This document shows, piece after piece, positions 1 to 6,610 of a DNA stretch of 7,935 nucleotides. The stretch is from Lactobacillaceae bacterium. GTDB taxonomy: Bacteria; Bacillota; Bacilli; Lactobacillales; Lactobacillaceae. Location of the stretch: the NCBI GenBank assembly GCA_031282325.1, contig JAITDY010000037.1, positions 1-7,935 of the forward strand. Reading direction: 5' to 3'. The notes below the pieces were generated by a model. The model was not told the DNA's origin and did no database searches. It saw only the letters and a program-made list of their open reading frames with translations. Each line of letters opens with the position of its first letter. The first letter of the stretch is position 1. A program made the translations under genes and the position numbers.

Positions 1-2667
1 CGCCAAAAACTTCTTGAAACAAGCCTCATGGGTACAAAAGGCGAAATTGCTGCTATGACTTCTGTCCAGAAAAACTATGAAAAAGAGATAGAAAAACTTA
101 TACGTTCTGGATTATCACCTGAATCAGATGCAATTAAAAAACTAAGAGATGAACACGAGAAATTATCCAAGAAGATAAAAGATACTAATGAAGTTCAAAA
201 AGAGCAAGAAAAATTAATGAAAACTGCTCAAGCAGCAGCAGTAGGAATGTTTGCTGCTATTGGAGCCGGTGTAACTGCGATAGGTGTAGCCACTCAAAAA
301 ATGGCGGAAGCTGGAGATGAATATGCTAAAACTTCTCGAATAATTGGAATGACTGCTGAAACATTACAAGAATTGGATTATGCCGCTAAAATGAGTGGTA
401 TAGATAATTTAGATAGCTCATTACAAAAATTAAATAAATCTGTAGCTGATGTTAAGAGTGGCACAGGAACACTAACATCATATTTAAAAGAGAATGACCA
501 ACAATTATTAAGTCAAATTAAAAATGTTAAATCAAATGAAGAAGCATTTAATTTATTAATGGAAGCAATAGGTAAAGCTCCTGATGAATTTACTAAGGCT
601 GAATTAGCACAAGCCGCATTTGGAAAATCTGGACAACAATTAATATTATTAGCCAATGAAGGTGCTAATGGAATATCTGCCCTAAGAGAAGAAGCAAGAA
701 AATATGGTGTTATTTCAAATGAGGCTGCCGCTAATTCGGAAAAATATCTTGACGCTCAAGCAAGATTAAAGGCCGCTCTATCTGGTGTTGCTAATGAATT
801 AACTGCTGGTTTACTTCCCGGACTAACAGATGGAATTACTAAAATTGCTGATTTTATTGCTAGTATAGATGATTGGGAATCTAAACTTGAAACAATAGGT
901 TATATATTAGCTGGCGTTACTGCTGGTTTAGTGGCGTTTTTAGTAGTAGCAAAAGGAGTAACAGTTATTCATGGATTAACTACTGCTTTTAAGGCTTTAA
1001 CTGCGGCTATTGCTTCTAATCCAATAGGTGCTATAGCTGTGGTAATAACTGCTGTTTTAATTCCCGCTTTAATTTATTTATATAAAAATTGGGATATGGT
1101 TCAAACTTATATTCAACAGGGAATAGCCCGGCTTCAATATGCTTTTAATTGGTTAGGAAGTGTTATTGAAGAAGGATTAGTTGTCGCATTTAATACAGTA
1201 AAAGCGGCCGGAATGAGTTTAGTTGATTTTATTTATGGCAATATTATTCGTGGCGTTGGAAATATGCTTGAGCTTCTTGGGAAATTACCTTTTGTTGGTG
1301 AATTATTCCAGGCGGCCTCTGAAAAAGTTAAATCATTTGGAAATGCTATTGGTAATTTAGCCGAGGAAACAAGACAATCAAGCAGGGACGCTATTCAAGC
1401 TGCTCATGATAAACAGAATGCTACCGAGGCAGAATTAAAAACTACACTTGCGACTATTGATACAGAATCAAGAGCAAGACGGGCGGCAATAGAAGAACAA
1501 AAAAAGAATAATCAGGAATTAGTAACTGATGTTCAGACTACAAATGACATAGTAGTAGAGGATACCGTACAAACACAAAATGAAATTACAATGGCTATTG
1601 ATAAAGGTTCAAAGGCAACTGAAAAAAAGATATTATCTCTTGTTGAAAGATTAAATCAAATACCATTAACTGAAAATCAATTACTTGGGCAACAAATTAG
1701 TCAGTTTAGTAGTTTTTTGAATCAACGATTGGAATTAGAAAGATTAAGTGGTGATGATAGAATAACTTGGTTAAAAGAACAAGCAGATAAAATATCAGAT
1801 GTTGAAACTATAAGTGCCGAAGAAAGAATTGCTGCTGTTATAGCCATTAATGATAGAATACTTGAAGAAGAAAAAAAATTAACAAAAGAAAAAGTCGAAG
1901 AAGTAGAAGATAGGGAAAAAGAATTAATTGAACGATTAAGCGAAGTTCCAAACACTGAAAGAGCTATACAAACTCAACAAATTGAAGAGTTCACTTCCTT
2001 TTTGGAACAACGTTTAGAATTAGAAAGGGTTTATGGTGAAGAACGGATTGCTTTATTATTAGAACAAGCCGAACAAATAAAAAACTTAGACTTGGTAAAT
2101 GCTGATGAAAGGATTTCTTTAGAAATAGCTGTCAATAAAAAAATATATGAAGAGAGTAATAATTTAAAAGAAGCTAAAAAGAAAATATTAAATGAAACTT
2201 TAAAAGCTAATGCTACTTTCTTTAAAGGAATTGAAGACCTGGCTGCCCTAGCTTCTGAAAAATCATGGGGATTAGCAGTATTAGAGAAAGCCATGGCTTC
2301 CGCACAGGCCGCTATTAATTCTTATTTGGCTTTTACAGAAGCATTAGCAACAGTTCCATATCCATTTAATTATGTAGCCGCCGCTGGTGTATTAGCAAGT
2401 GGTATAGCAATGCAAGTTAAGATTATGTCTACGCCTATTCCATCCGCTGAAACTGGTGGTAGGTTTATTGTTCCTAATGCGGTTGGTTCAGATTCACAGA
2501 TAATGAGAGTTAATCCTGGAGAGGAAATAGATGTAACACCAAGGGGAATGACTGGAAGCAACACGGCACAAAATATAATAGTACAGATAGAAAAGCAAAC
2601 AATTTTCGATGTCGTAAATGATGGTATTCGCGGAGGCGATATTTTAATACAGGCGGTAAACTTTTAA
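1..2667 (+). CDS. Tape measure protein, 5'-truncated by the window edge
   Basis: Phage tail tape measure protein, which sets tail length and lies inside the tail tube before DNA ejection. The frame is open from base 1 (nine codons before the first ATG at 28, which has no ribosome site), so the gene very likely begins upstream. Numbering from that ATG gives 879 residues: a charged coiled-coil N-terminus (1-65), an Ala/Gly-rich hydrophobic helix (66-90), a region resembling TP901-type tape-measure cores (about 95-280), two strongly hydrophobic segments (about 290-308 and 329-351), a long charged helical part (about 440-730) with a tandem duplication, and an Ala-rich C-terminal part. The last part carries TGG (809-811) and PGEE (830-833), a pattern typical of tape-measure C-termini. 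The stop codon abuts the next start. Family assignment rests on composition, length and position; no database search was possible. Confidence 0.9.
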   Translation, partial: RQKLLETSLMGTKGEIAAMTSVQKNYEKEIEKLIRSGLSPESDAIKKLRDEHEKLSKKIKDTNEVQKEQEKLMKTAQAAAVGMFAAIGAGVTAIGVATQKMAEAGDEYAKTSRIIGMTAETLQELDYAAKMSGIDNLDSSLQKLNKSVADVKSGTGTLTSYLKENDQQLLSQIKNVKSNEEAFNLLMEAIGKAPDEFTKAELAQAAFGKSGQQLILLANEGANGISALREEARKYGVISNEAAANSEKYLDAQARLKAALSGVANELTAGLLPGLTDGITKIADFIASIDDWESKLETIGYILAGVTAGLVAFLVVAKGVTVIHGLTTAFKALTAAIASNPIGAIAVVITAVLIPALIYLYKNWDMVQTYIQQGIARLQYAFNWLGSVIEEGLVVAFNTVKAAGMSLVDFIYGNIIRGVGNMLELLGKLPFVGELFQAASEKVKSFGNAIGNLAEETRQSSRDAIQAAHDKQNATEAELKTTLATIDTESRARRAAIEEQKKNNQELVTDVQTTNDIVVEDTVQTQNEITMAIDKGSKATEKKILSLVERLNQIPLTENQLLGQQISQFSSFLNQRLELERLSGDDRITWLKEQADKISDVETISAEERIAAVIAINDRILEEEKKLTKEKVEEVEDREKELIERLSEVPNTERAIQTQQIEEFTSFLEQRLELERVYGEERIALLLEQAEQIKNLDLVNADERISLEIAVNKKIYEESNNLKEAKKKILNETLKANATFFKGIEDLAALASEKSWGLAVLEKAMASAQAAINSYLAFTEALATVPYPFNYVAAAGVLASGIAMQVKIMSTPIPSAETGGRFIVPNAVGSDSQIMRVNPGEEIDVTPRGMTGSNTAQNIIVQIEKQTIFDVVNDGIRGGDILIQAVNF
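1639..2166 (+). repeat. Tandem duplication inside the tape measure gene (2 x 81 codons)
   Basis: Codons 1639-1881 and 1924-2166 encode two 81-residue segments that align without gaps; I count 40 identical positions (about 49 %). The offset is 285 bases (95 codons), with a 14-codon charged linker between copies. Both copies begin L-[VI]-E-R-L, share T-E, Q-Q-I and F-x-S-F-L-x-Q-R-L-E-L-E-R, and continue through E-Q-A and E-R-I. The copies have diverged far more at DNA level than a recent duplication would. This is a direct reading of the translation; the structural role (helical coiled-coil module adding length) is inferred. Confidence 0.85.
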
Positions 2668-3573
2668 ATGAATATACTTTTTAACGATTTGATTCCTTAT
2701 TCTGATGCTCCGGATGATATAAAGAATCCGAGTTTGACATATTTTATAAATAATGAACCAGCGATTTATGATTTATTAGATGGTGGTCCCGCTGACGCAA
2801 TTTATGATTTATTGGACGGGGAGAACGCCGCTACACCTTCAGATGGTGATATAGATGGCGGTGGGGCTAATGCCACATTTGATGATGAATTTGATGGTGG
2901 CATTGCAATATATATAAGTGATGAAATAGATGGCGGTCATGCTAATGATTATTATGATGAAACTTGGGATGGCGGTACAAGTATTTCGACTAAAGAATTT
3001 GAAATTAAATTACATGAACCATCAACAATAAATTGCTATGGTGCTGGAAATACTGATAGTAAATTGGTTGGCATATATTTAATTGATACCTCTGATAATA
3101 TATATTATGAAGCGCATGAATTTACAAGAAATGGTTTATATATGTTAGAAAAAGAATATGAAAATATTAAACAAATAAATCTAGTATTTTCAGGTACCCA
3201 TATTGGAAGAGTTGGTACAGGGTATGCCATTAATTTGAGAACTTCGGTACCAAAAGAACCAACATTAGTTTCAACGGCCAAGCCAAGAGTAACTCTATCG
3301 GGGCAATCTATTTTAGGTTTAGGCGGTTATAATTATTGGCGAATTAGTGTAGACACAAGATATAAAATTGATAAAGATAAATTAAATAGCATAATAGAAG
3401 GTTATAAATTATTAAGTAAAGGATATCCAATGTTTATATCCTTCGATGATGAAAAGAAGTTACCAATAGATAGAATGTATGGAAATGATAAAAATCAACA
3501 AGAACTAAGTTTTGAAAGTTCTATAAATAAGCCATTATTTAGCCGTAGATTCATTTTGGAAGAGAGATTTTAG
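2668..3573 (+). CDS. Distal-tail-like (Dit-position) tail protein with Asp-Gly-Gly repeats
   Basis: A 301-residue protein that starts on the base after the tape measure stop codon; the only upstream purine-rich element is AGGCGG at 2651-2656, a weak ribosome site, so translational coupling is likely. Its place between tape measure and hub is that of the distal tail protein, which joins tube and tail tip, and that is the main ground for the call. Residues 31-103 are an acidic repeat region with six D-G-[GE] turns. Residues 104-300 look like beta-rich tail protein: a segment with YNYWRISVDTRY (221-232), a helix (about 234-250), then PMFISFDDE and a final arginine-rich FSRRFILEERF. No cysteine pair, signal peptide or membrane segment. 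I do not recognise a named family with certainty; it could instead be another baseplate or tail-terminator-type component. Confidence 0.65.
   Translation: MNILFNDLIPYSDAPDDIKNPSLTYFINNEPAIYDLLDGGPADAIYDLLDGENAATPSDGDIDGGGANATFDDEFDGGIAIYISDEIDGGHANDYYDETWDGGTSISTKEFEIKLHEPSTINCYGAGNTDSKLVGIYLIDTSDNIYYEAHEFTRNGLYMLEKEYENIKQINLVFSGTHIGRVGTGYAINLRTSVPKEPTLVSTAKPRVTLSGQSILGLGGYNYWRISVDTRYKIDKDKLNSIIEGYKLLSKGYPMFISFDDEKKLPIDRMYGNDKNQQELSFESSINKPLFSRRFILEERF
2761..2976 (+). repeat. Six-copy Asp-Gly-Gly repeat, 12-13 residue period
   Basis: Within the distal-tail-like protein, D-G-[GE] turns begin at residues 38, 50, 63, 76, 88 and 101, giving spacings of 12, 13, 13, 12 and 13. Each unit is roughly aromatic/acidic residues, D, hydrophobic, D-G-G, small residue-A, as in IYDLLDGGPA and ISDEIDGGHA. 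The first two copies are also a DNA direct repeat (2764-2783 and 2800-2819, 36 bases apart, two mismatches in 20). The regular period suggests stacked short beta-strands with Asp-rich turns, possibly metal binding; that is inference. Confidence 0.8.
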
Positions 3574-3646
3574 AATGATTATTTTTAAATTAAAAAATAT
3601 GAATATCTTATTATATTACTATATCTTTGAGTTTACATTTTTATCT

Positions 3647-3650
3647 GAGG
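3647..3650 (+). promoter_or_regulatory. Ribosome binding site of the hub gene
   Basis: GAGG lies seven bases before the ATG at 3658 and fixes that start rather than the in-frame ATG at 3667. It sits in an 84-base AT-rich gap (3574-3657) in which I see no convincing promoter or terminator. Confidence 0.7.
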
Positions 3651-3657
3651 TATCATT

Positions 3658-5292
3658 ATGGCAGTAATGTTCGCTGCTGAGTTATCTCACGATTATGAAA
3701 TAGAATTATTATTTACTCCAAGCAATGACATAAACAGAAAGTTTAATGTTTATGAAACCTATGTAGGAAAACACCCAACAAATAGTTGGTGGTATAATTG
3801 GGGCGGTTATAATGATATTCCAGTAATAAATCAAATGCAATTATATATTGGTGAGCATTATTTAGTAACGGTATATTCTCTGGAAGATTGTTGTAATACA
3901 CCCTGGAGTATATATGATGAACCAACCGCTGGGATGATTTATATAAATGTCCCAATGCATTCATGGTTATATGAAAGTGCATTATCAAGTTATCGAATAG
4001 TAATATCATTTACCAGTGGACCAAAAACCGATAATCCAAGTGATGATATATATAATGATGAGCATTGGCCGGTTAGATTGGAAACTCCTAAATTAACAGT
4101 TAAATTATCTGATGTAATAAATGGGCTAACAAAATATTCTACTTTTGATTTTACATTGTTTAATGATGATGGATATTTTGATGACGCAGAGGTTAGTAAT
4201 TTTTTTAATAGTCCAACATTCATTAAGAAGACATGGGTTGATAATCCAACTCCAGATGATTTTATTCCAATCAGATATGGAATAGTGGAATCAATTAAAT
4301 TGGATGATAAAACTATGCACGTATCTTGTGGTGATATGTTCAGAACGTTAGAGGAGCCAGTTTCAAAGGTTGTTAAGAATATATTTAATGACGCTGTTGA
4401 AAACAAGGACGAAGACCTATCAGTAGTTTATGGTACTATAAAAACCAAAGTAATTAAAATTGATACAAATAAATATGTCGCTGGAGAGAATATAATAAGT
4501 GTTAGCCAAGTATTTGATAAAGATAATAATTCTACTTCATTTACTTTTTCTGGTGGAATTATTACTACTAATACTGAAATTGAATCTGCCATAGTTACTG
4601 GAAATACCAATAATCGGCTGGGGGATGTAATTGTTGATATTATTACTTCTAAAACTGATATAACTTATGTAGCCTCATTCTGGGATTTAGTTGAAACAAA
4701 TAATTATATGGTTAATTCGCCAAGAATAAATATTGAATTTAATGGTGGCACAGTTAGAAATGCGGTTAAAGAAGCCTTATCTTCCGATTCAGTTTTTTTA
4801 ATTCAAAAGAACAATGGCCGATTTACTTTAAGAAAATGGGGGAATACTTATGAAATATTTAATATTCCACATTGGAATATAACCAAGTTTCCAAGTAAGG
4901 ATTTTGCAGAAGCTCAAAATAATTATTTCAGTAGTTGTTCGATTGCATATAATTATGATTTTAATGATGATGAGCATACAAACGTTTATTTATATACTGC
5001 TAAAGAAAAGCAAGCAAAAAGAGCTTATAATAAAGTAGTAAGAAAGGCATTTGAGACTTATTTAACGAATGAAAATGATTGTATGCTATTAGCGGAACAA
5101 TTATCAAATAGATTCTCAACATTAAGAGAAACAGTTAAAGTAAGTATTGGAATGGATACATCAGAAATTAATTTATTGGATACCATTGAATTAGAGTTGA
5201 ACATTAACGATAGATTATTTTCTACAAAAAATAAATGGATTGTTAAAGAAATTGACCCAGCACAAGATAGCTTAACTCTTGAAAATATATAA
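3658..5292 (+). CDS. Baseplate hub / tail-associated (Tal-like) protein
   Basis: A 544-residue tail-tip protein, inferred to form the central hub below the distal tail protein. Residues 1-140 are an aromatic-rich, probably beta-structured region (NSWWYNWGGYND at 42-53, a CC pair at 78-79). Residues 145-235 match the usual hub pattern: 'FDFTLFNDDGYFDD' (163-176), then IRYGIVESIKLDD followed by HVSCGDMFRTLEE (a short domain reporting 'D-x-hydrophobic' strands). Residues 320-395 (LGDVIVDIIT, FWDLVETNNY, VRNAVKEALSSDSVFLIQ, NNGRFTLRKW) resemble the gp27-like domain that alternates helix and beta-hairpin. The C-terminus (485-544) resembles the last beta domain of hub proteins (RETVKVSIGMD, LLDTIELELN, KWIVKEID). 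No peptidase or lysozyme motif is evident, so it is a structural hub rather than a cell-wall-cutting Tal. A hairpin terminator follows within three bases of the stop. Confidence 0.7.
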   Translation: MAVMFAAELSHDYEIELLFTPSNDINRKFNVYETYVGKHPTNSWWYNWGGYNDIPVINQMQLYIGEHYLVTVYSLEDCCNTPWSIYDEPTAGMIYINVPMHSWLYESALSSYRIVISFTSGPKTDNPSDDIYNDEHWPVRLETPKLTVKLSDVINGLTKYSTFDFTLFNDDGYFDDAEVSNFFNSPTFIKKTWVDNPTPDDFIPIRYGIVESIKLDDKTMHVSCGDMFRTLEEPVSKVVKNIFNDAVENKDEDLSVVYGTIKTKVIKIDTNKYVAGENIISVSQVFDKDNNSTSFTFSGGIITTNTEIESAIVTGNTNNRLGDVIVDIITSKTDITYVASFWDLVETNNYMVNSPRINIEFNGGTVRNAVKEALSSDSVFLIQKNNGRFTLRKWGNTYEIFNIPHWNITKFPSKDFAEAQNNYFSSCSIAYNYDFNDDEHTNVYLYTAKEKQAKRAYNKVVRKAFETYLTNENDCMLLAEQLSNRFSTLRETVKVSIGMDTSEINLLDTIELELNINDRLFSTKNKWIVKEIDPAQDSLTLENI

Positions 5293-5294
5293 AA

Positions 5295-5314
5295 AACTCC
5301 CAATAAAGGGAGTT
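5295..5314. terminator. Bidirectional intrinsic terminator between convergent genes
   Basis: AACTCCC (5295-5301) pairs perfectly with GGGAGTT (5308-5314) around the loop AATAAA. On the minus strand the stem runs into a T tract (from the A run 5291-5296), so it is a good terminator for the lipoprotein gene. On the plus strand it is followed only by TTATATTA, so termination of hub transcripts should be weaker and read-through into the downstream genes is possible. A second, all-AT inverted repeat (ATAACTATT 5328-5336 with AATAGTTAT 5344-5352) straddles the lipoprotein stop codon and may add to the structure. Confidence 0.8.
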
Positions 5315-5331
5315 ATATTAACACAAAATAA

Positions 5332-5853
5332 CTATTTTTTTATAATAGTTATATCAATATTAGTTTTGTCTGGTGATATAACTCGCAGATATAATGGATA
5401 AATTGGTTCATCCATTAATAAAATATTATGAAAGTTTGACCAAGTAGAAGTATAATGAGCATTACCAAGGTAACCTATATGTCCATTAGGAATAGAAGGC
5501 AATCCATAATCTCGATAAATTTCATTTTGGTTTCCATCTTGAACAATAAATAACCAATATTCAGGGTTAGCTGTTTCTGCTGTCCAGCCTTGTATTTTTA
5601 TAGAAATATATCCATATTCTGGAATCATTTCATAATTTGGCTCCCGCATTTCAATTTCAGCTCTTTTATTCTCTTTTTCTTTTAAATATTCTGGACCATA
5701 AAAAATCGCTAATGCTCTATTTTCTCCGGGTGTTTTAGGAATAATTCTATAAGCTGAATCTTCTTGGGTCATTCCTGTAGAATTTGCAACCAAACTAGCG
5801 CAAGAGGTAAAAATAGCTAATGCTATAACCGCCATAATAAATAATTTTTTCAT
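5332..5853 (-). CDS. Predicted lipoprotein, phage moron candidate
   Basis: A 173-residue exported lipoprotein of unrecognised family, transcribed against all neighbouring tail genes. The N-terminus is a classic lipoprotein signal: MKK, a hydrophobic core (residues 4-15) and F-T-S-C with Cys18 as the predicted lipidated residue; no other cysteine is present. Phe at the -3 position is a relaxed lipobox. After an about 60-residue charged linker (including a Lys/Glu-rich stretch 56-70), residues 78-173 look like a compact beta-rich domain (GYISIKIQGW, YWLFIVQDGNQNEIYRDYG, PLYLRVISPDKTNIDITIIKK). A strong ribosome site, a near-consensus promoter and a terminator are dedicated to it, so it can be expressed from a silent prophage. 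Such morons in other phages act in superinfection exclusion or host surface properties (lambda Bor, T5 Llp); that role here is inference. A captured host gene is the alternative. Confidence 0.85.
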   Translation of the reverse strand: MKKLFIMAVIALAIFTSCASLVANSTGMTQEDSAYRIIPKTPGENRALAIFYGPEYLKEKENKRAEIEMREPNYEMIPEYGYISIKIQGWTAETANPEYWLFIVQDGNQNEIYRDYGLPSIPNGHIGYLGNAHYTSTWSNFHNILLMDEPIYPLYLRVISPDKTNIDITIIKK

Positions 5854-5859
5854 GTTATT

Positions 5860-5865
5860 CTCCTT
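5860..5865 (-). promoter_or_regulatory. Strong ribosome binding site of the lipoprotein gene
   Basis: Read on the minus strand this is AAGGAG, six bases before the ATG whose complement is at 5851-5853. It is the best ribosome site in the window and supports active translation of the lipoprotein. Confidence 0.85.
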
Positions 5866-5873
5866 ATTTATTT

Positions 5874-5902
5874 AGTATATTAACATTTTAAAAGTTTGAC
5901 AA
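5874..5902 (-). promoter_or_regulatory. Sigma-70-type promoter of the lipoprotein gene
   Basis: On the minus strand, TTGTCA (complement of 5897-5902) and TATACT (complement of 5874-5879) are separated by exactly 17 bases; each hexamer matches consensus at five of six positions. Transcription would start near 5867, giving a leader of about 14 bases that begins just ahead of the ribosome site. This is the strongest promoter-like sequence I see in the window. Confidence 0.7.
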
Positions 5903-5926
5903 TATTATATAAAAAATAAGTATTAA
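5896..5926 (+). promoter_or_regulatory. Possible divergent promoter for endonuclease and spike
   Basis: A perfect -35 hexamer TTGACA (5896-5901) overlaps the -35 of the opposite-strand lipoprotein promoter. The best partner is TATTAA at 5921-5926, but the 19-base spacer is long. A perfect TATAAT also lies at 5932-5937, one base before the endonuclease ATG, without a good -35; transcripts from it would miss that ATG and serve only the spike. In such AT-rich DNA chance matches are common, so this is a tentative call. Confidence 0.3.
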
Positions 5927-5938
5927 GACTATATAATT

Positions 5939-6610
5939 ATGGCAAATGAATTTCAAAAATTATATGGATATATATATTGTACTACTGATTTAAAAAACGG
6001 CATGAAATATATTGGACAAAAAAAATCAAATAAATTCTTATCATATTACTATGGCTCTGGAAAAATAATAAAATCTAAAATTAAAAGCCGACCTGAAACT
6101 TTTAGAGTTGATTTAGTAGAGTGGTGTTATTCAAAAGAAGAATTAAATAAATATGAAGATGATTGGATAAATGCTATTGGGCTTTATCCATTATCATACA
6201 ATTTAGTTCAAGGTGGTGGAACTACAACTGGATATAGACATAATGAAAAAGCAAAACAAAAAATGAGTGAAAATCATAAAGGACAGATACCTTGGAATAA
6301 AGGAATAAAACAAACAGAGGAACATAAAAGAAAAATTGGAGAAGCTAATAAAGGTAGAATATGTTCAACAGAAATAAAACTGAAAATTAGTGAAGCAAAT
6401 AAAGGAAGATTACCTCCTATAACAGGAAAACATCATTCAGAAGAAACAAGACAGAAAATGAGCAAACTTAAAAAAGGAAAACCCCTTTCAGAAAAAAACA
6501 GAATGGCATTAAAGGGAATAAAGAAAAAACCATTTTCAGAAGAGCATAGAAAAAAATTAAGTGAGACAACAAGTAATTATTGGAAAATAAAAAAGGAATT
6601 GACAGCATGA
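5939..6610 (+). CDS. Free-standing GIY-YIG homing endonuclease with NUMOD3 repeats
   Basis: A 223-residue site-specific DNA endonuclease of the kind that copies itself between phage genomes. The catalytic domain (about residues 9-93) shows Y-G-Y-I-Y (9-13) as the GIY part, K-Y-I-G (23-26) as the YIG part, YYGSGK (37-42), a likely metal-binding Glu in KYEDDW (Glu73) and the closing Y-N-L-V-Q-G-G (87-93). The rest is a lysine-rich run of about six NUMOD3-type modules that would bind along the target DNA. No Shine-Dalgarno sequence precedes the ATG at 5939, and no later start would keep the GIY motif, so translation may be poor, as is usual for phage endonuclease genes. It shares four bases (ATGA) with the spike gene and no intron is apparent. 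It is even more AT- and Lys-rich than its neighbours, fitting independent acquisition. Confidence 0.92.
   Translation: MANEFQKLYGYIYCTTDLKNGMKYIGQKKSNKFLSYYYGSGKIIKSKIKSRPETFRVDLVEWCYSKEELNKYEDDWINAIGLYPLSYNLVQGGGTTTGYRHNEKAKQKMSENHKGQIPWNKGIKQTEEHKRKIGEANKGRICSTEIKLKISEANKGRLPPITGKHHSEETRQKMSKLKKGKPLSEKNRMALKGIKKKPFSEEHRKKLSETTSNYWKIKKELTA
6233..6586 (+). repeat. NUMOD3-type DNA-binding repeat region of the endonuclease
   Basis: Six degenerate copies of the S/T-E-E-x-[RK]-x-K-[MI]-[SG]-E-x-x-K-G pattern, at about residues 99-115, 124-139, 140-156, 164-180, 182-193 and 198-214. Copies 2, 3 and 4 are clearest (for example TEEHKRKIGEANKG and SEETRQKMSKLKKG). NUMOD3 modules are known from homing endonucleases; each is thought to contact DNA in the manner of a short helix. 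Confidence 0.8.
6593..6598 (+). promoter_or_regulatory. Ribosome binding site that decides the spike start
   Basis: AAGGAA lies eight bases before the ATG at 6607 and inside the last codons of the endonuclease gene. It supports ATG 6607 over the upstream in-frame TTG at 6580, which has no ribosome site. Spike translation can therefore initiate independently or be coupled to the endonuclease. Confidence 0.7.

Noticed and set aside
28..30. ATG at 28 as the true start of the tape measure gene
   Set aside because: The frame stays open to base 1, the upstream codons continue a helical charged sequence, and no ribosome site precedes this ATG.
1722..2564. Minus-strand open frames inside the tape measure gene
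   Set aside because: Low-complexity Ser/Leu-rich frames opposite Glu/Lys-rich coiled coil; two of them resemble each other only because the sense strand is duplicated.
2764..2819. CRISPR-like array in the short repeated DNA of the distal-tail gene
   Set aside because: The repeats are in frame, encode the Asp-Gly-Gly motif, and have no uniform spacers.
3743..4610. Minus-strand open frames inside the hub gene, one of 138 codons
   Set aside because: They lie wholly within a convincing plus-strand gene, lack ribosome sites and show no recognisable domain.
6580..6582. TTG at 6580 as start of the spike gene
   Set aside because: No ribosome site precedes it, whereas AAGGAA is correctly placed for ATG 6607, which also gives the common ATGA overlap.
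5939..6610. Endonuclease inside a group I intron
   Set aside because: The flanking genes are complete on both sides and I see no interrupted coding sequence or intron core; it reads as a free-standing gene.
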